From contig JAHDKR010000131.1 in NCBI GenBank assembly GCA_018436785.1, positions 1-58,711 of the forward strand: DNA of 58,711 nt, in the 5' to 3' direction. Position 1 is the first letter of the stretch; every line of letters starts with the position of its first letter. The stretch comes from Synergistaceae bacterium. Its GTDB lineage: Bacteria > Synergistota > Synergistia > Synergistales > Aminobacteriaceae. The notes beneath the pieces are model-generated. The model did not search any database, was not told where the DNA came from, and saw only the letters and a list, made by a program, of their open reading frames with translations. The translations under genes were made by a program, and so were the position numbers. This document shows, piece after piece, positions 33,027 to 42,002 of this stretch.

Positions 33027-33913
33027 TGTTCGTCTGGAGTATTTCCCGGGAAATACTTCTCCGCGTTCTCTTCAAGATATGTGAGAACATCCCGGACAAG
33101 CTCTTCGTGAACTCCTTCGATATGCAGCTTCATCTTTGATTTCTTCCCCGTGATTCGTATTGAAAATCCAAGAGATCGCGCTTTTTGGGAGATGCTTTCA
33201 GGAAGCGCAAAGACATCCTTTGGTCTTTTTTCTTTCGGAGAGTGGGCGTTCTTTCGTTTTACGATGTCCTCAACCTGACGCACAGATAACCCGGCGTTCA
33301 CTGCGTCTGAGGCAAGTTTCGCAATCTCATCCTGAGACTCCAGCGGGAGAAGCGCTCTACAGTGACCCTCGGAGAGCTCGTTGTTCGAGAGGAGCGTTTT
33401 AACCTCTTCAGGTAACTGAAGAAGGCGGAGCTTATTTGTGACGGACGTTCTGCTCCATCCAATGCTTGCGGCAAGTTCATCCTGTGTGATGTCGTAGACG
33501 TTCAGAAGTTCTTCGAGTGCGAGCGCAGTGTCCACTGGTGAGAGATCTTCGCGTTGTATGTTTTCGATGAGTGTGATTTCACGCATCTCCATCTCGTTTC
33601 CATCGATCACGCGCACAGGAACTTCGCTTAAGCCTACGATCTTCGCGGCTCTCCATCGTCTCTCTCCGGCGACTATCCAGTAGTCGCCGTCTTCATTTCT
33701 CCGGACGATCAACGGTTGTATTACTCCGTGCGCCCTGATGGAGTCGGCAAGTTCAACCAGAGTGTTTTCGTTGATCTCTTTTCTTGGCTGGAACGGGTTG
33801 GCGAGAATTCGATCCATCGAAAGCATTGTGATTTCCGGTTCTCCCTCCCCGAGCGTTTGCGCCGCCGGGAGCAGCGACGCAAGACCCTTTCCTAGTCCTC
33901 TTCCTTTAGCCAC
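33023..33913 (-). CDS. parB: Chromosome-partitioning protein ParB (Spo0J)
   Basis: 296 residues. MAKGRGLGKGLASLLP is the ParA-stimulating N-terminus. The CTPase/clamp domain has NPFQPRKEI, GERRWRAAK and IENIQREDLSP. The helix-turn-helix follows (TQDELAASIGWSRTSVTNKL). The C-terminal dimer domain is about 230-296. It binds the parS site at 32737-32752. It starts at GTG 33913, 22 bases inside the parA 3' end, so translation is coupled to parA. Confidence 0.95.
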   Translation of the reverse strand: MAKGRGLGKGLASLLPAAQTLGEGEPEITMLSMDRILANPFQPRKEINENTLVELADSIRAHGVIQPLIVRRNEDGDYWIVAGERRWRAAKIVGLSEVPVRVIDGNEMEMREITLIENIQREDLSPVDTALALEELLNVYDITQDELAASIGWSRTSVTNKLRLLQLPEEVKTLLSNNELSEGHCRALLPLESQDEIAKLASDAVNAGLSVRQVEDIVKRKNAHSPKEKRPKDVFALPESISQKARSLGFSIRITGKKSKMKLHIEGVHEELVRDVLTYLEENAEKYFPGNTPDEQ

Positions 33914-34662
33914 AGCGTCGACACCTCCTCCGCGAACTCTTCATAGGCTTTTGCACCTGAGCATGAGGGGTCGTAATAGCAGATTGGCTCAGCGTAGCTT
34001 GGAGCTTCCGCCAGTTTGACATTCCTCGGGATGAATGTTTTGAAGACGACGTCGCCGAACTGCCTCCGGACTTCATCAGCCACATCGATAGAAAGACGCG
34101 TCCTTGAGTCGTGCATGGTCAAGAGAATTCCGTCGATGCCCAGGTTTTGATTCAATCCGTCTTTTACGAGCGATATCGTCCTGGAGAGTTGCCCTAACCC
34201 TTCGAGTGCAAAATACTCGCACTGTATAGGAATGACCAGCTTATCGGCGGCGACCAGCGCGTTGACCGTCAGCATGCCGAGTGAAGGCGGACAGTCGAGA
34301 ATTGCGATATCGAAGCCCTCAATTCGGGAGAGCACACGACGCATCTTCGTCTCTCTGCTGATAGAACTCGCTAGCTCTATCTCCGCCCCCGCCAGGTCGA
34401 GCGTCGCCGGAAGCATTGAAACACCCTTCCACTTGGTTTGAAGGATTGCCTCCTGCGGCGGTACGTCGCCAAGGAGGACGTTATACAAGCTGGGTGCTTT
34501 CGGAGGCAAGGCAACGCCGAGCCCGCTCGTACAGTTTGCCTGCGGGTCGATATCGACCGAGAGGACGGAATACCCTTTGCGTCCAAGCTCCGCAGCGAGA
34601 TTGATGCATGTTGTGGTCTTTCCCACTCCGCCTTTCTGATTCGATATTGCAAGAGTAATCAC
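33892..34662 (-). CDS. parA: Chromosome-partitioning ATPase ParA (Soj)
   Basis: 256 residues, small-type ParA. Deviant Walker A KGGVGKTT at 10-17, VDIDPQANCTSGLG Walker A' and LDCPPSLG Walker B. Moves ParB-parS complexes along the nucleoid. GTG 34662 is supported by GGAGGTGATG at the end of rsmG; the gap to rsmG is seven bases. The C-terminus shares 22 bases with the parB start. Confidence 0.95.
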   Translation of the reverse strand: MITLAISNQKGGVGKTTTCINLAAELGRKGYSVLSVDIDPQANCTSGLGVALPPKAPSLYNVLLGDVPPQEAILQTKWKGVSMLPATLDLAGAEIELASSISRETKMRRVLSRIEGFDIAILDCPPSLGMLTVNALVAADKLVIPIQCEYFALEGLGQLSRTISLVKDGLNQNLGIDGILLTMHDSRTRLSIDVADEVRRQFGDVVFKTFIPRNVKLAEAPSYAEPICYYDPSCSGAKAYEEFAEEVSTLWLKEED

Positions 34663-34669
34663 TCCCGCA

Positions 34670-35344
34670 TCACCTCCACCATTTTGTTTTTTCCGCCATG
34701 CCTATCTTCCGTGGAAATCGTTGAGGAACAGGCGTTTGTTTTGTCCAGAGAAGAAGGTAGCGCTCTTTTTCACCGGCTGTATAGGTGTGCACTTCCGGTG
34801 CGGAGAGTCCGAGGCGCGCCCATTTTCCTTCCATCGGCTTGATCTCCTCTACGTAGAGCGGTCCTTTGAATGCAAGCACACGTCCTGAAACGGTCACAAA
34901 GGGAGCAAGATACTCCAGGAGCACATCCGCTGCGGCAACGGCACGGGCTGCTGCACATTGAAAAACCTCCCGTTCCTTCACGGCGTATTCTTCACAGCGA
35001 GCGCAGACAACCTGAACATTCTCCAGCTGTAACGCGGAGGCCATCTCGGCAAGCGCGCCGCACTTTTTGCGAACGCTGTCAAGCAGCGTCACCTGGAGGT
35101 CGGGGCGGCAGAGAGCCCACACAAGACCGGGAAGACCTCCTCCCGACCCCACGTCGAGCGTTCTTCCCGATTCCGGTAGATACGGAACGGAGTGGAGGCA
35201 ATCAACGATATGTTCATTCCAGAGGACTTCGGGGTCGCTCGGTCCCGTCAATCGAATTTTGCCTTCGTACGAGGACAGGAGCGATACATACTCCCTCAGC
35301 TTCTTCTCATGTACACACACCAGCGATTCAACACTTTCTGTCAA
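34670..35344 (-). CDS. rsmG: 16S rRNA (guanine-527-N7)-methyltransferase RsmG (GidB)
   Basis: 224 residues. Class I methyltransferase with SAM-binding LDVGSGGGLPG, the family signature; RLTGPSDPEVLWNEHIVDCL precedes it. It modifies G527 of 16S rRNA; loss gives low-level streptomycin resistance in many bacteria. The open frame allows TTG 35383, but TTG 35344 is chosen because AAAGGAG lies seven bases before it. The rsmG-parA-parB order is a classic origin-region arrangement. Confidence 0.92.
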   Translation of the reverse strand: MTESVESLVCVHEKKLREYVSLLSSYEGKIRLTGPSDPEVLWNEHIVDCLHSVPYLPESGRTLDVGSGGGLPGLVWALCRPDLQVTLLDSVRKKCGALAEMASALQLENVQVVCARCEEYAVKEREVFQCAAARAVAAADVLLEYLAPFVTVSGRVLAFKGPLYVEEIKPMEGKWARLGLSAPEVHTYTAGEKERYLLLWTKQTPVPQRFPRKIGMAEKTKWWR

Positions 35345-35443
35345 TACGCTTCTCCTTTCGACGTTCAGAATTTGAGTTTTCAAAGAGTAGCGCTTCTGCT
35401 TCTCTCCTCGTATGCGTTACAATGGTCGGCGAGGAGGAGCGAT

Positions 35444-36202
35444 ATGCGCCTGTATGATTCCATTCTACAAGAAGTCCTGAAAGCTCCCGACGGAGCCGTC
35501 GACAATTTGATCATCGGCTGGAAGGGGAGTTTTCTCTCGCTTTCGGACGGCCGATGGGGCGTCGGTTCCACTCCGCCCGAGGGAGGCGAGCCGATGTCCC
35601 CCCGGGAAGAGCATACGCGCAACATTCTCATGTCCGGCGCCCATAGTCTCGCCCGGCTCCTCGTCTCCCCGTATCCGCAGGAGTTTTCCGCTGCGTCGGC
35701 CTCGCTCGCCGCGCTCGCCCCGGCGCCTGAGGGGGGCGAACCTTTGGAATTCCTTCTGCAGCTCCCCGGGAGGGACCGGGTCGCCCTTCTTGCCCCTGAC
35801 CCCTGGGTGACAGACTTTTTGCGCGACTGGAACTGGAAGATTTCCATCTTCGACGACTCCCGGCGCGGTCTTGGTATTCTTCCCGAGTGGACGACATCGC
35901 AGCACCTGCATTCGAGCGCCGTACTCTGGATAAACGCAGAAACGCTGCGCAACCGGAGAATCCTCTCGCTTATGCCCCTTCTGAAAGGGAAGAGAGGAGT
36001 GATCCTCCAGGGGCCAGGAATACCGTTTCTTCCCTCGGTTTTCAGAGAGGCGGGCATTACGCACCTTGTCCTTCCCGCCGCGGAGGAAGCGGCTGCTCCG
36101 GAAACGCGGCGATACATCGCAGCGGGCGGTACTCCGTGGACCTGCCCTTCCCTTCGCTGGAGAGTCTTCCCTCTATTATATACGGATGAGAAAAACAGAT
36201 GA
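35444..36202 (+). CDS. DUF364 (Rossmann-like, putative metal-chelation) protein
   Basis: 252 residues. MRLYDSILQEVLKAPDGAVD and a later LLKGKRGVILQGPGIPFLP segment match DUF364, a Rossmann-like domain named for putative heavy-metal chelation. The usual N-terminal enolase-like half is present (WGVGSTPPEGGEP). ATG 35444 follows GAGGAGGAG; the frame is open further upstream but lies opposite rsmG. Its stop overlaps the nuclease ATG (ATGA). Function unknown. Confidence 0.6.
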   Translation: MRLYDSILQEVLKAPDGAVDNLIIGWKGSFLSLSDGRWGVGSTPPEGGEPMSPREEHTRNILMSGAHSLARLLVSPYPQEFSAASASLAALAPAPEGGEPLEFLLQLPGRDRVALLAPDPWVTDFLRDWNWKISIFDDSRRGLGILPEWTTSQHLHSSAVLWINAETLRNRRILSLMPLLKGKRGVILQGPGIPFLPSVFREAGITHLVLPAAEEAAAPETRRYIAAGGTPWTCPSLRWRVFPLLYTDEKNR

Positions 36203-36987
36203 GACGAATCGCCTTGTTCCTTCTCCTTTTTGCGCTGTTCTTTGTTCTCTTTCTCTTTTTTCGCGCCGTTCCTTTTCAGCGAGACGAGCAGCCTTTTCCG
36301 CCTCCGGGGGTCAGGGTCTTCGACGGAGATACCGCGGAGCTTCCTTCGGGAGGGGGCGTCGCACGAGTACGATACCTTCTGGTGGATACGCCGGAACTGC
36401 ATCACCCGTCCCGTCCGGCAGAAGAGCTTGGAGAGGAAGCGCGCCTGCTGAACAGCAGACTGCTTGCAAGCGGACCTCTTCGTTTGGAGTACGACAGCGA
36501 ACGGACGGACAGGTACGGACGCACCCTTGCCTACGTCTTCGCCGGTGGTGAGGGCTCTGAACTGTTTCTTAACGAGATACTCGTCCGGGAGGGACTTGCA
36601 CAACCTCTCATCATTCCTCCGAACCGGAGGTACGCGGGGCGAATCCTCAAGGCGTTCGAGGAGGCGCGTGCCGGCCAAAGAGGCCTTTGGAACAGGGCGG
36701 AAGGGAGGGTGTTTACCTCGGCGCAGGTGTGGAGCGAAGCGCCGTTGCTTGCCGGTTCGTTTCTCACTCTCTTCATGACGATTGAAAAGGCCGAACTCAA
36801 GGGGCGGCGCATCCTCCTGCGGGAGGGACGCGTCACAGTCGTCGCCTACAAAAGTCCCGAGACCGAGAGTCTGCTCTCGCTTCGCGAGGGAGACCGTATC
36901 CGCGCGGTCGGAAAGCTCCTTCTCTCGTACAACGGGTGCGAACTCCCTGTCGCTTCAGAAATTCAGGTATCACGGAGTACCGAGTAA
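36199..36987 (+). CDS. Secreted or membrane-anchored thermonuclease (SNase-like)
   Basis: 262 residues. N-terminal helix (5-22) acts as signal anchor. The SNase fold follows with VRYLLVDTPEL (catalytic Arg and Glu), DRYGRTLAYVF (second Arg) and VREGLAQ, so all three catalytic residues are present. Ca-dependent cleavage of DNA and RNA outside the cytoplasm is expected. An additional C-terminal domain (about 185-262, ILLREGRVTVVAYKS) looks like an OB-type nucleic-acid-binding fold, not part of the usual SNase. ATG 36199 overlaps the DUF364 stop. It borders the putative origin. Confidence 0.85.
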   Translation: MRRIALFLLLFALFFVLFLFFRAVPFQRDEQPFPPPGVRVFDGDTAELPSGGGVARVRYLLVDTPELHHPSRPAEELGEEARLLNSRLLASGPLRLEYDSERTDRYGRTLAYVFAGGEGSELFLNEILVREGLAQPLIIPPNRRYAGRILKAFEEARAGQRGLWNRAEGRVFTSAQVWSEAPLLAGSFLTLFMTIEKAELKGRRILLREGRVTVVAYKSPETESLLSLREGDRIRAVGKLLLSYNGCELPVASEIQVSRSTE

Positions 36988-37287
36988 CGCGCTGCGCCCG
37001 AGCCGTAGTGTGCCGTGATTTCTATCCACAGAAGTCCATGTTATCCACAAAATCGCGCGAGGCCTGTTCTTTCGCCCTGTTTTTCACCCGTTATCCACAG
37101 TTTTTTCCACATATCCACAATACCCCCGCCCCCTTAGAGGCTCAATATATAGGTTGTACAGCGCGCGCTTTTTTCTCTTCATCCTCTTTTCAGTAGTATT
37201 GCCTTGCAATTACCCCGTGTGATTGCATATTATAGTATGGTTTTTACATTGCACGCCGAGGGTGTGCTCCGGGAAAGGGTAGAGCGT
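36988..37287. other. oriC: Putative chromosomal replication origin (oriC)
   Basis: A 300-base gene-free region. DnaA boxes, all on the plus strand: CTATCCACA (37022), TTATCCACA (37041), TTATCCACA (37091), TTTTCCACA (37103) and ATATCCACA (37111); two are perfect. Directly after the last comes a G+C cluster (CCCCCGCCCCC, 37123-37133), then AT-rich TCAATATATAGG (37142-37153), resembling a DnaA-box/GC-cluster/unwinding arrangement. rsmG-parA-parB and parS are 2-4 kb away and most genes diverge from here. No dnaA is in the window, so the call rests on boxes and context. Confidence 0.8.
37204..37233 (+). promoter_or_regulatory. Promoter of the AsmA/TamB-like gene
   Basis: TTGCAA (37204-37209), an 18-base spacer and TATTAT (37228-37233). 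The gene starts 54 bases downstream. Confidence 0.55.
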
Positions 37288-40200
37288 ATGCGCGGGAAAT
37301 TCAAAAAAATTGCTGGGGTATTGTTTGTTCTCTGTATTGCCGCTTTCCTTGCGGCATTCTTCCTGATCTCCGGGCAGGATGCCGGGACGTCCTATTTCAA
37401 GACGGAACTTGAGAAAGCAGTCGCCACGCTCGCCGGATGGACGTTGGAGACTGATGGTATTTCAGGAAATTTCCTCGCAGGGTACAACGCGGCAAATATC
37501 CGCATTCTCTTCGAAGGGCAGGAGGTTGCCCGCGCGGAAGAGCTTTCCGTAGGGCTTTCCATTCTCTCGTTTTTTCGTGGCCAAAGCGGTCTGACAAAGG
37601 TGACCGTGACGGAGGGCGTCCTCTCAGGAGAGGGGATGCTCCACGCGCTCCGTCGCTCGGACTTCTCCGCCGGAAGCGGCATAACCACAGACTTCATGGT
37701 TCCGGTCATCCTGTTCTCTCCCGTAACCATCACGACCCCCTTGGGAGAGATCTCGCTGGCTTCGCTCCGCCTGACGCCGGGGAAGAAGACAATGACCTTT
37801 CACGGAGAGGGGCATTTCCTTGATTTTCCGGTCGAGGCGGGCGCCTCGTTTACCACCGGCGAACAGCTTTCCATCACCGACGGTTTTCTCAGAGGAGGAA
37901 ACGCCGTTGTCTCCTTCTCCGGGCCGCTTTTTCCGGAGACGCGCATCGAGGGAAACATCGACGATCTTCGGCTGGACGTCATTTCGGAACTGACGAACCT
38001 TCCCTTTACTGCAAAGGGAACCGTCGACTCCACACTCCTGCTCGAACGCCCCGAGGGACGTTTGCTCGTCTCCGGAGAGGGGGAGATCGAAAACGGCGAT
38101 ATCTGGGATCTGCTGATGGACGGTACGTTCTCATGGTCTGCGGACGAGTCGAAAGCCGTTGTCGCTCCCGTCGACGCACGTGTTTTTTCCTCGCCCGCAT
38201 CCGGCGTCTTCGCCCTCTACTTCGGCGAGGAACCGACGGCGGAAATTGCGTTTGCACTGAAACAGCTGAAGATTGAAGAGTGGACGCACTGCTTCTCCTG
38301 GCTCTCCTTCGCCCAAGGAACGCTCTCGACGCTCAAAATCGACCTTTCCGGTCCTTTCGAGAAGCTGAACGGACCTATTCTCTTCGAAGCGCCGAAGGCG
38401 ACTCTTGAAGGCTTCGACGTCCGCGCGCTCCGCGGAGATCTTCGCATGTTCGACGGGGAGCGCATTGCCATCTCCGGGAATGCGACGTGGTCTGATTCTC
38501 CTTTCACCATCTCGGGGAAGAGTCTTCTTGACGACTCGGCAGGCGCAGAGACCTCCCTTTCTCTTCACTCCGGAAGCTTCGACCTGAAGTCCTCCGGAAA
38601 GGTCTACGCTCCCGCGCTCGCCGCCGATGGGAAAGGTACGATGGCTCTTGAAATCTCCATACCTTCGGAGGGAGCCGCATCGTACAAAGGCGCTCTTGCC
38701 GCGCCCCGCGCTTCTTTTCTGGGTACGGCAGGAGAGAAGCTTTCCGTAGTTTTTTCAGGTACTGAAGAGATTCTTTCTCTCTCCGCGCTCTCTTTCTCTC
38801 CCGCCGGAAAGGGGCTTCTCTCCGGCAAGGGGAGCATTACCGGACTCTCCGGAAAGTCGCCGTCCATCACCATGGAGGGAAGCGGACGCGACCTCGCGTG
38901 GAACCTTCTGCGGGACGCCCTGGGCGGTCTTGAGACCGCGGGCCTCTTCGACGCCTCATGGAGCGTGAAGGGGCCGACAGCCTCTCCGGTCGTCTCGTTC
39001 GGCCTCAAAGGCAGAGAAACGCCGTTCTCCCGCTCGCTCCCTCTCAGAAACATCCAGCTCGAAGGGCGCTTCGAGAAGAATGAGCTTTCCGTTTCCAAAG
39101 GCTCTGGCTCTCTCTTCGGCGGAACGGCGAGCATTGAGGGGAAAGCGCGTTTCGGCTCGGCGACGTCGCTCTCCTTCAAAGGAGCCTTTAGAGGGCTCTC
39201 CGCCGGACAGATAGCAGCCGCGGCAGGCGCTGATGCGGAGACCGCGGACGGGGTGGTCGCCGGAGAGTTCTCCCTTTCGGGGAAGCCATCCTCCCCCTTG
39301 CTGTCGCTGACGGCGTCCGCTCCCTCGCTCGGCGTTGCCTCCTTGCCCCTGACGGCTGTCCGGGCAAAGGCCGAGGGAACGCTCTCATCTTTGAAGATCA
39401 CGGATTTCTCGGCCAGACTGCAGGAGTCTTCTGTTGATCTTTCGGGTGTTATCGGCCTGAGCAAAGGAGAAAAGACAAATCTGAAGATAGCGGCGAACAA
39501 GCTCGATCTCCATTCGCTCGCCGCGGCGTTCTTTCCCGGGGTACGTCTCGGCGGAACGCTCTCGGCGCAACTCAACGTCTCCGGAAAAACGGGAGGCGCG
39601 TACACGTCGACTCTCTCCGGCACGTCGCCCTTTCTCTCCGTCTACGGAGTGTTGCTTGAGAAGGCAAAAGTCTCGCTCACGCCGGACGGAGAGGACGCGT
39701 TCGACGTCGCTCTTGAAGGAATGCTCGGGGAGAGCGCCCTCGCGCTTGAAGGACGAGCGGTCGTTTCGCCCTCGGGTGCAACATTCTCGCTCAAGAACAC
39801 GAAAAAGATCGACCTTGCGAAGACGGCATCCGCGCTTTCGGCGCACGCTGCAGGCATCTTCACCGGAGACGCGGACTTTTCGCTCACAGGCAAGCTGGGC
39901 GCCGTCCCGACGTTTGAAGGCTCCATTTCCGCCCAATCGCTGGGACTTTATAAAACGGAGGCGCGCAGTGTCTCCGTCCCGTTCCGCTGGAGCGACGGCA
40001 TGTTCGTGATTTCGGGGGGCAAGGGGGTCTACCACGAGGGAACCGCCCTCTTCGACGGGAAAGTCGACCCTGTCACCATGCGGTGGGAGGGAAACCTCGC
40101 CGTGAAGGGGATGGACCTTGCGAGCGCTTCGGAACGCATCCTCGAAGGGCAGGGGAAGATCTCCGGAAAGGCCGACCTCACCATGCGGGGGAGCGGCACG

Positions 40201-40875
40201 GGCGGCATGCTCGGACTCGTCTTCGGCAGCGGGCAGATTTCTGCGAAGGAGGGTTCCGTCTCGGGGTTCGAGTCGATCAAATCGGTGTCGAAAACAGGAG
40301 AAATTCGTTTCTCGTCGCTCCTCGCAAGCTTCAACATGGACGGACGCAGCATCTTTCTTCTCCCCGGAAGCAGACTCTCCGCCCCTCCGGGAGACACCGT
40401 CTACCGCTACTTCTCAGCGAGCGGCTCCGTAGGGTGGAACGACTCCCCCCTCGACTTGAAATGCGTCGGCGACATCAATATCAGGGCGCTCAACGCTTTT
40501 ATCGGCGCTCTTCAGGGGTTTCTGACCATCGACGGCAATCCGCTGACGGACCCCCAGTTCTTGCAGCGCTTCCTGACGGGGCTCGTCGGCGGAATGGCGA
40601 TCCGCGACTTCCGGGAGACCTCGTTCAACCTCAAGGGGACGTGGGACTCTCCGGAGATGCTCGACCTGAAGGTATCCCGGGGGAGCGCTCCGCTGACCAT
40701 TCCGAGGTCCAACGGCTCCACCGGCAAGAACGAAACGCAGATAAAGATTACTGTGGAGATCCCCACGGGGTCGGGGTCGGACACCTCGGCGAGCACGGAG
40801 GAGCAAGTAAAAAAACAGCTTCTGGAGAACATCATGAAGTCCATCATCAAACCCGGCTCGACGGAAAACGACTGA
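37288..40875 (+). CDS. Large AsmA/TamB-like envelope protein
   Basis: 1195 residues. A short cytoplasmic start (MRGKFKK), one membrane helix (about 8-26), then a very long periplasmic region of repeated beta-strand units with recurring 'GSGxxxxGxxxLxG' style, as in AsmA/TamB/DUF748 proteins that form bridge-like grooves for phospholipids. Near the C-terminus it has ITVEIPTGSGSDTSASTEEQ. Likely role: lipid transfer or outer-membrane assembly in a diderm cell. ATG 37288 follows AAAGGG; upstream in-frame starts lie in the promoter. It precedes the LpxH-like gene, fitting an envelope theme. A BamA/TamA partner is not in the window. Confidence 0.75.
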   Translation: MRGKFKKIAGVLFVLCIAAFLAAFFLISGQDAGTSYFKTELEKAVATLAGWTLETDGISGNFLAGYNAANIRILFEGQEVARAEELSVGLSILSFFRGQSGLTKVTVTEGVLSGEGMLHALRRSDFSAGSGITTDFMVPVILFSPVTITTPLGEISLASLRLTPGKKTMTFHGEGHFLDFPVEAGASFTTGEQLSITDGFLRGGNAVVSFSGPLFPETRIEGNIDDLRLDVISELTNLPFTAKGTVDSTLLLERPEGRLLVSGEGEIENGDIWDLLMDGTFSWSADESKAVVAPVDARVFSSPASGVFALYFGEEPTAEIAFALKQLKIEEWTHCFSWLSFAQGTLSTLKIDLSGPFEKLNGPILFEAPKATLEGFDVRALRGDLRMFDGERIAISGNATWSDSPFTISGKSLLDDSAGAETSLSLHSGSFDLKSSGKVYAPALAADGKGTMALEISIPSEGAASYKGALAAPRASFLGTAGEKLSVVFSGTEEILSLSALSFSPAGKGLLSGKGSITGLSGKSPSITMEGSGRDLAWNLLRDALGGLETAGLFDASWSVKGPTASPVVSFGLKGRETPFSRSLPLRNIQLEGRFEKNELSVSKGSGSLFGGTASIEGKARFGSATSLSFKGAFRGLSAGQIAAAAGADAETADGVVAGEFSLSGKPSSPLLSLTASAPSLGVASLPLTAVRAKAEGTLSSLKITDFSARLQESSVDLSGVIGLSKGEKTNLKIAANKLDLHSLAAAFFPGVRLGGTLSAQLNVSGKTGGAYTSTLSGTSPFLSVYGVLLEKAKVSLTPDGEDAFDVALEGMLGESALALEGRAVVSPSGATFSLKNTKKIDLAKTASALSAHAAGIFTGDADFSLTGKLGAVPTFEGSISAQSLGLYKTEARSVSVPFRWSDGMFVISGGKGVYHEGTALFDGKVDPVTMRWEGNLAVKGMDLASASERILEGQGKISGKADLTMRGSGTGGMLGLVFGSGQISAKEGSVSGFESIKSVSKTGEIRFSSLLASFNMDGRSIFLLPGSRLSAPPGDTVYRYFSASGSVGWNDSPLDLKCVGDINIRALNAFIGALQGFLTIDGNPLTDPQFLQRFLTGLVGGMAIRDFRETSFNLKGTWDSPEMLDLKVSRGSAPLTIPRSNGSTGKNETQIKITVEIPTGSGSDTSASTEEQVKKQLLENIMKSIIKPGSTEND

Positions 40876-40985
40876 GCGGCTGCAAAAGAGGTATACTTAT
40901 ACGGTTGGAGTCGACGTACGGAGATACAACCGATACATTTTCGTATCATTCGCACGGAACTTCCGTTACCGAAAGGAGTTATGCT

Positions 40986-41015
40986 ATGACGCAAGAAAAG
41001 AGAAGAAAGGGATGA
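40986..41015 (+). CDS. Nine-codon leader ORF coupled to the LpxH-like gene
   Basis: ATG 40986 opens MTQEKRRKG and stops at TGA 41013-41015, overlapping the next ATG (41012). It has a good site AAAGGAG (40971-40977), while the downstream gene's own site sits too close to its ATG. A short basic leader that hands ribosomes to the main gene by termination-reinitiation is plausible. It could instead be a chance frame. Confidence 0.35.
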   Translation: MTQEKRRKG

Positions 41016-41815
41016 GTTCTCTGAAATACCGGTCCGTCTTCCTCTCCGATTTCCACCTCGGAACGCGCTGGTGCAGAGCGAAGAGTCTGGTGTCATTCCT
41101 CGGGTCGATGGAGTGCGAGAAGCTCTACCTGATCGGCGACATCATCGACGGATGGAAGCTGAAGAGAAGCCCCGGATGGCCGAACTCGCACAACTCGGTA
41201 ATCCGGAAGATACTGAAGATGTCGAAGAAAACGCCGGTGCTCTACATCCCCGGCAACCACGACGACTTTATGAAGGAGTTCAACGGCTACTCGTTCGGCG
41301 GCGTGAAGATTTGCGAGAACGCGATCCACACTTCCCCCGAAGGGAAACGATTCCTGGTGGTCCACGGACATGAGTTCGACGTCGCGGTGATGTACAAGCC
41401 CTGGCTCGCCTTCCTCGGAGACCGTGCCTACGATATCTCCCTGCATCTGAACACGGGGTTGAACGCCATTCGTTCCGTCCTCGGATTTGGCTACTGGTCG
41501 CTCTCCGAGTTTCTGAAGCGCAAGGTCAAGGACGCCGTGAAGTTCATCGGCAACTACGAAGAGTGCGTCGCGAAAGCCGCGGGGAAGTACGGCGTCGACG
41601 GTGTCATCTGCGGACATATTCACAATCCGGCGATTCGCCGTTTCAAGGGAATCGACTACTTCAACTGCGGCGACTGGGTCGAAAGCTGCTCCGCCCTCGT
41701 GGAGCACCTCGACGGCGCAATGGAGATCATCCGCTGGTTCGACAAAAAATCGAAAAAGGATGAGGAAAACGTCGTCTTTCTGGAAGAGCAGAGCGCAGTT
41801 CCCGCAGCAGATTGA
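41012..41815 (+). CDS. UDP-2,3-diacylglucosamine diphosphatase-like metallophosphoesterase
   Basis: 267 residues, calcineurin-type. Metal motifs DFHLG (13-17), GDIIDGW, GNHDD, VHGHEFD and CGHIHNP are all present and match the COG2908 LpxH-like group more than classic LpxH. If LpxH-like, it hydrolyses UDP-2,3-diacylglucosamine to lipid X in lipid A synthesis at the inner membrane. The start is fixed by the SLKYRSVFLSDFHLG pattern. It lies between the AsmA/TamB-like gene and ppk1. Exact substrate is inferred; COG2908 also includes enzymes of unknown substrate. Confidence 0.75.
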   Translation: MSSLKYRSVFLSDFHLGTRWCRAKSLVSFLGSMECEKLYLIGDIIDGWKLKRSPGWPNSHNSVIRKILKMSKKTPVLYIPGNHDDFMKEFNGYSFGGVKICENAIHTSPEGKRFLVVHGHEFDVAVMYKPWLAFLGDRAYDISLHLNTGLNAIRSVLGFGYWSLSEFLKRKVKDAVKFIGNYEECVAKAAGKYGVDGVICGHIHNPAIRRFKGIDYFNCGDWVESCSALVEHLDGAMEIIRWFDKKSKKDEENVVFLEEQSAVPAAD

Positions 41816-41943
41816 GTCCTCTCGCCCTATAACTGCGTTCACACGCCGTCCGCCGATCCCGCGCGGACGTTTTTTTCTCTCCAATATTACGGAAGTGTAC
41901 CAGTTTTTCGGTTCTCTCATTCCGCTGTGGCGTAACCAACCGC

Positions 41944-41960
41944 GCTCATGTACCATGAGC
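41944..41960. promoter_or_regulatory. Palindrome upstream of the ppk1 operon
   Basis: GCTCATG-TAC-CATGAGC is a perfect 7-base inverted repeat, 16 bases upstream of TATAAT (41976-41981), so it overlaps the expected -35 region of the ppk1 promoter. This is the usual place for an activator or repressor. The regulator is unknown; it is not a PhoB box as I know it. Confidence 0.45.
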
Positions 41961-42002
41961 GTTGAAATGCACGTGTATAATGATATTGAGGAGGTCGTTA
42001 CG

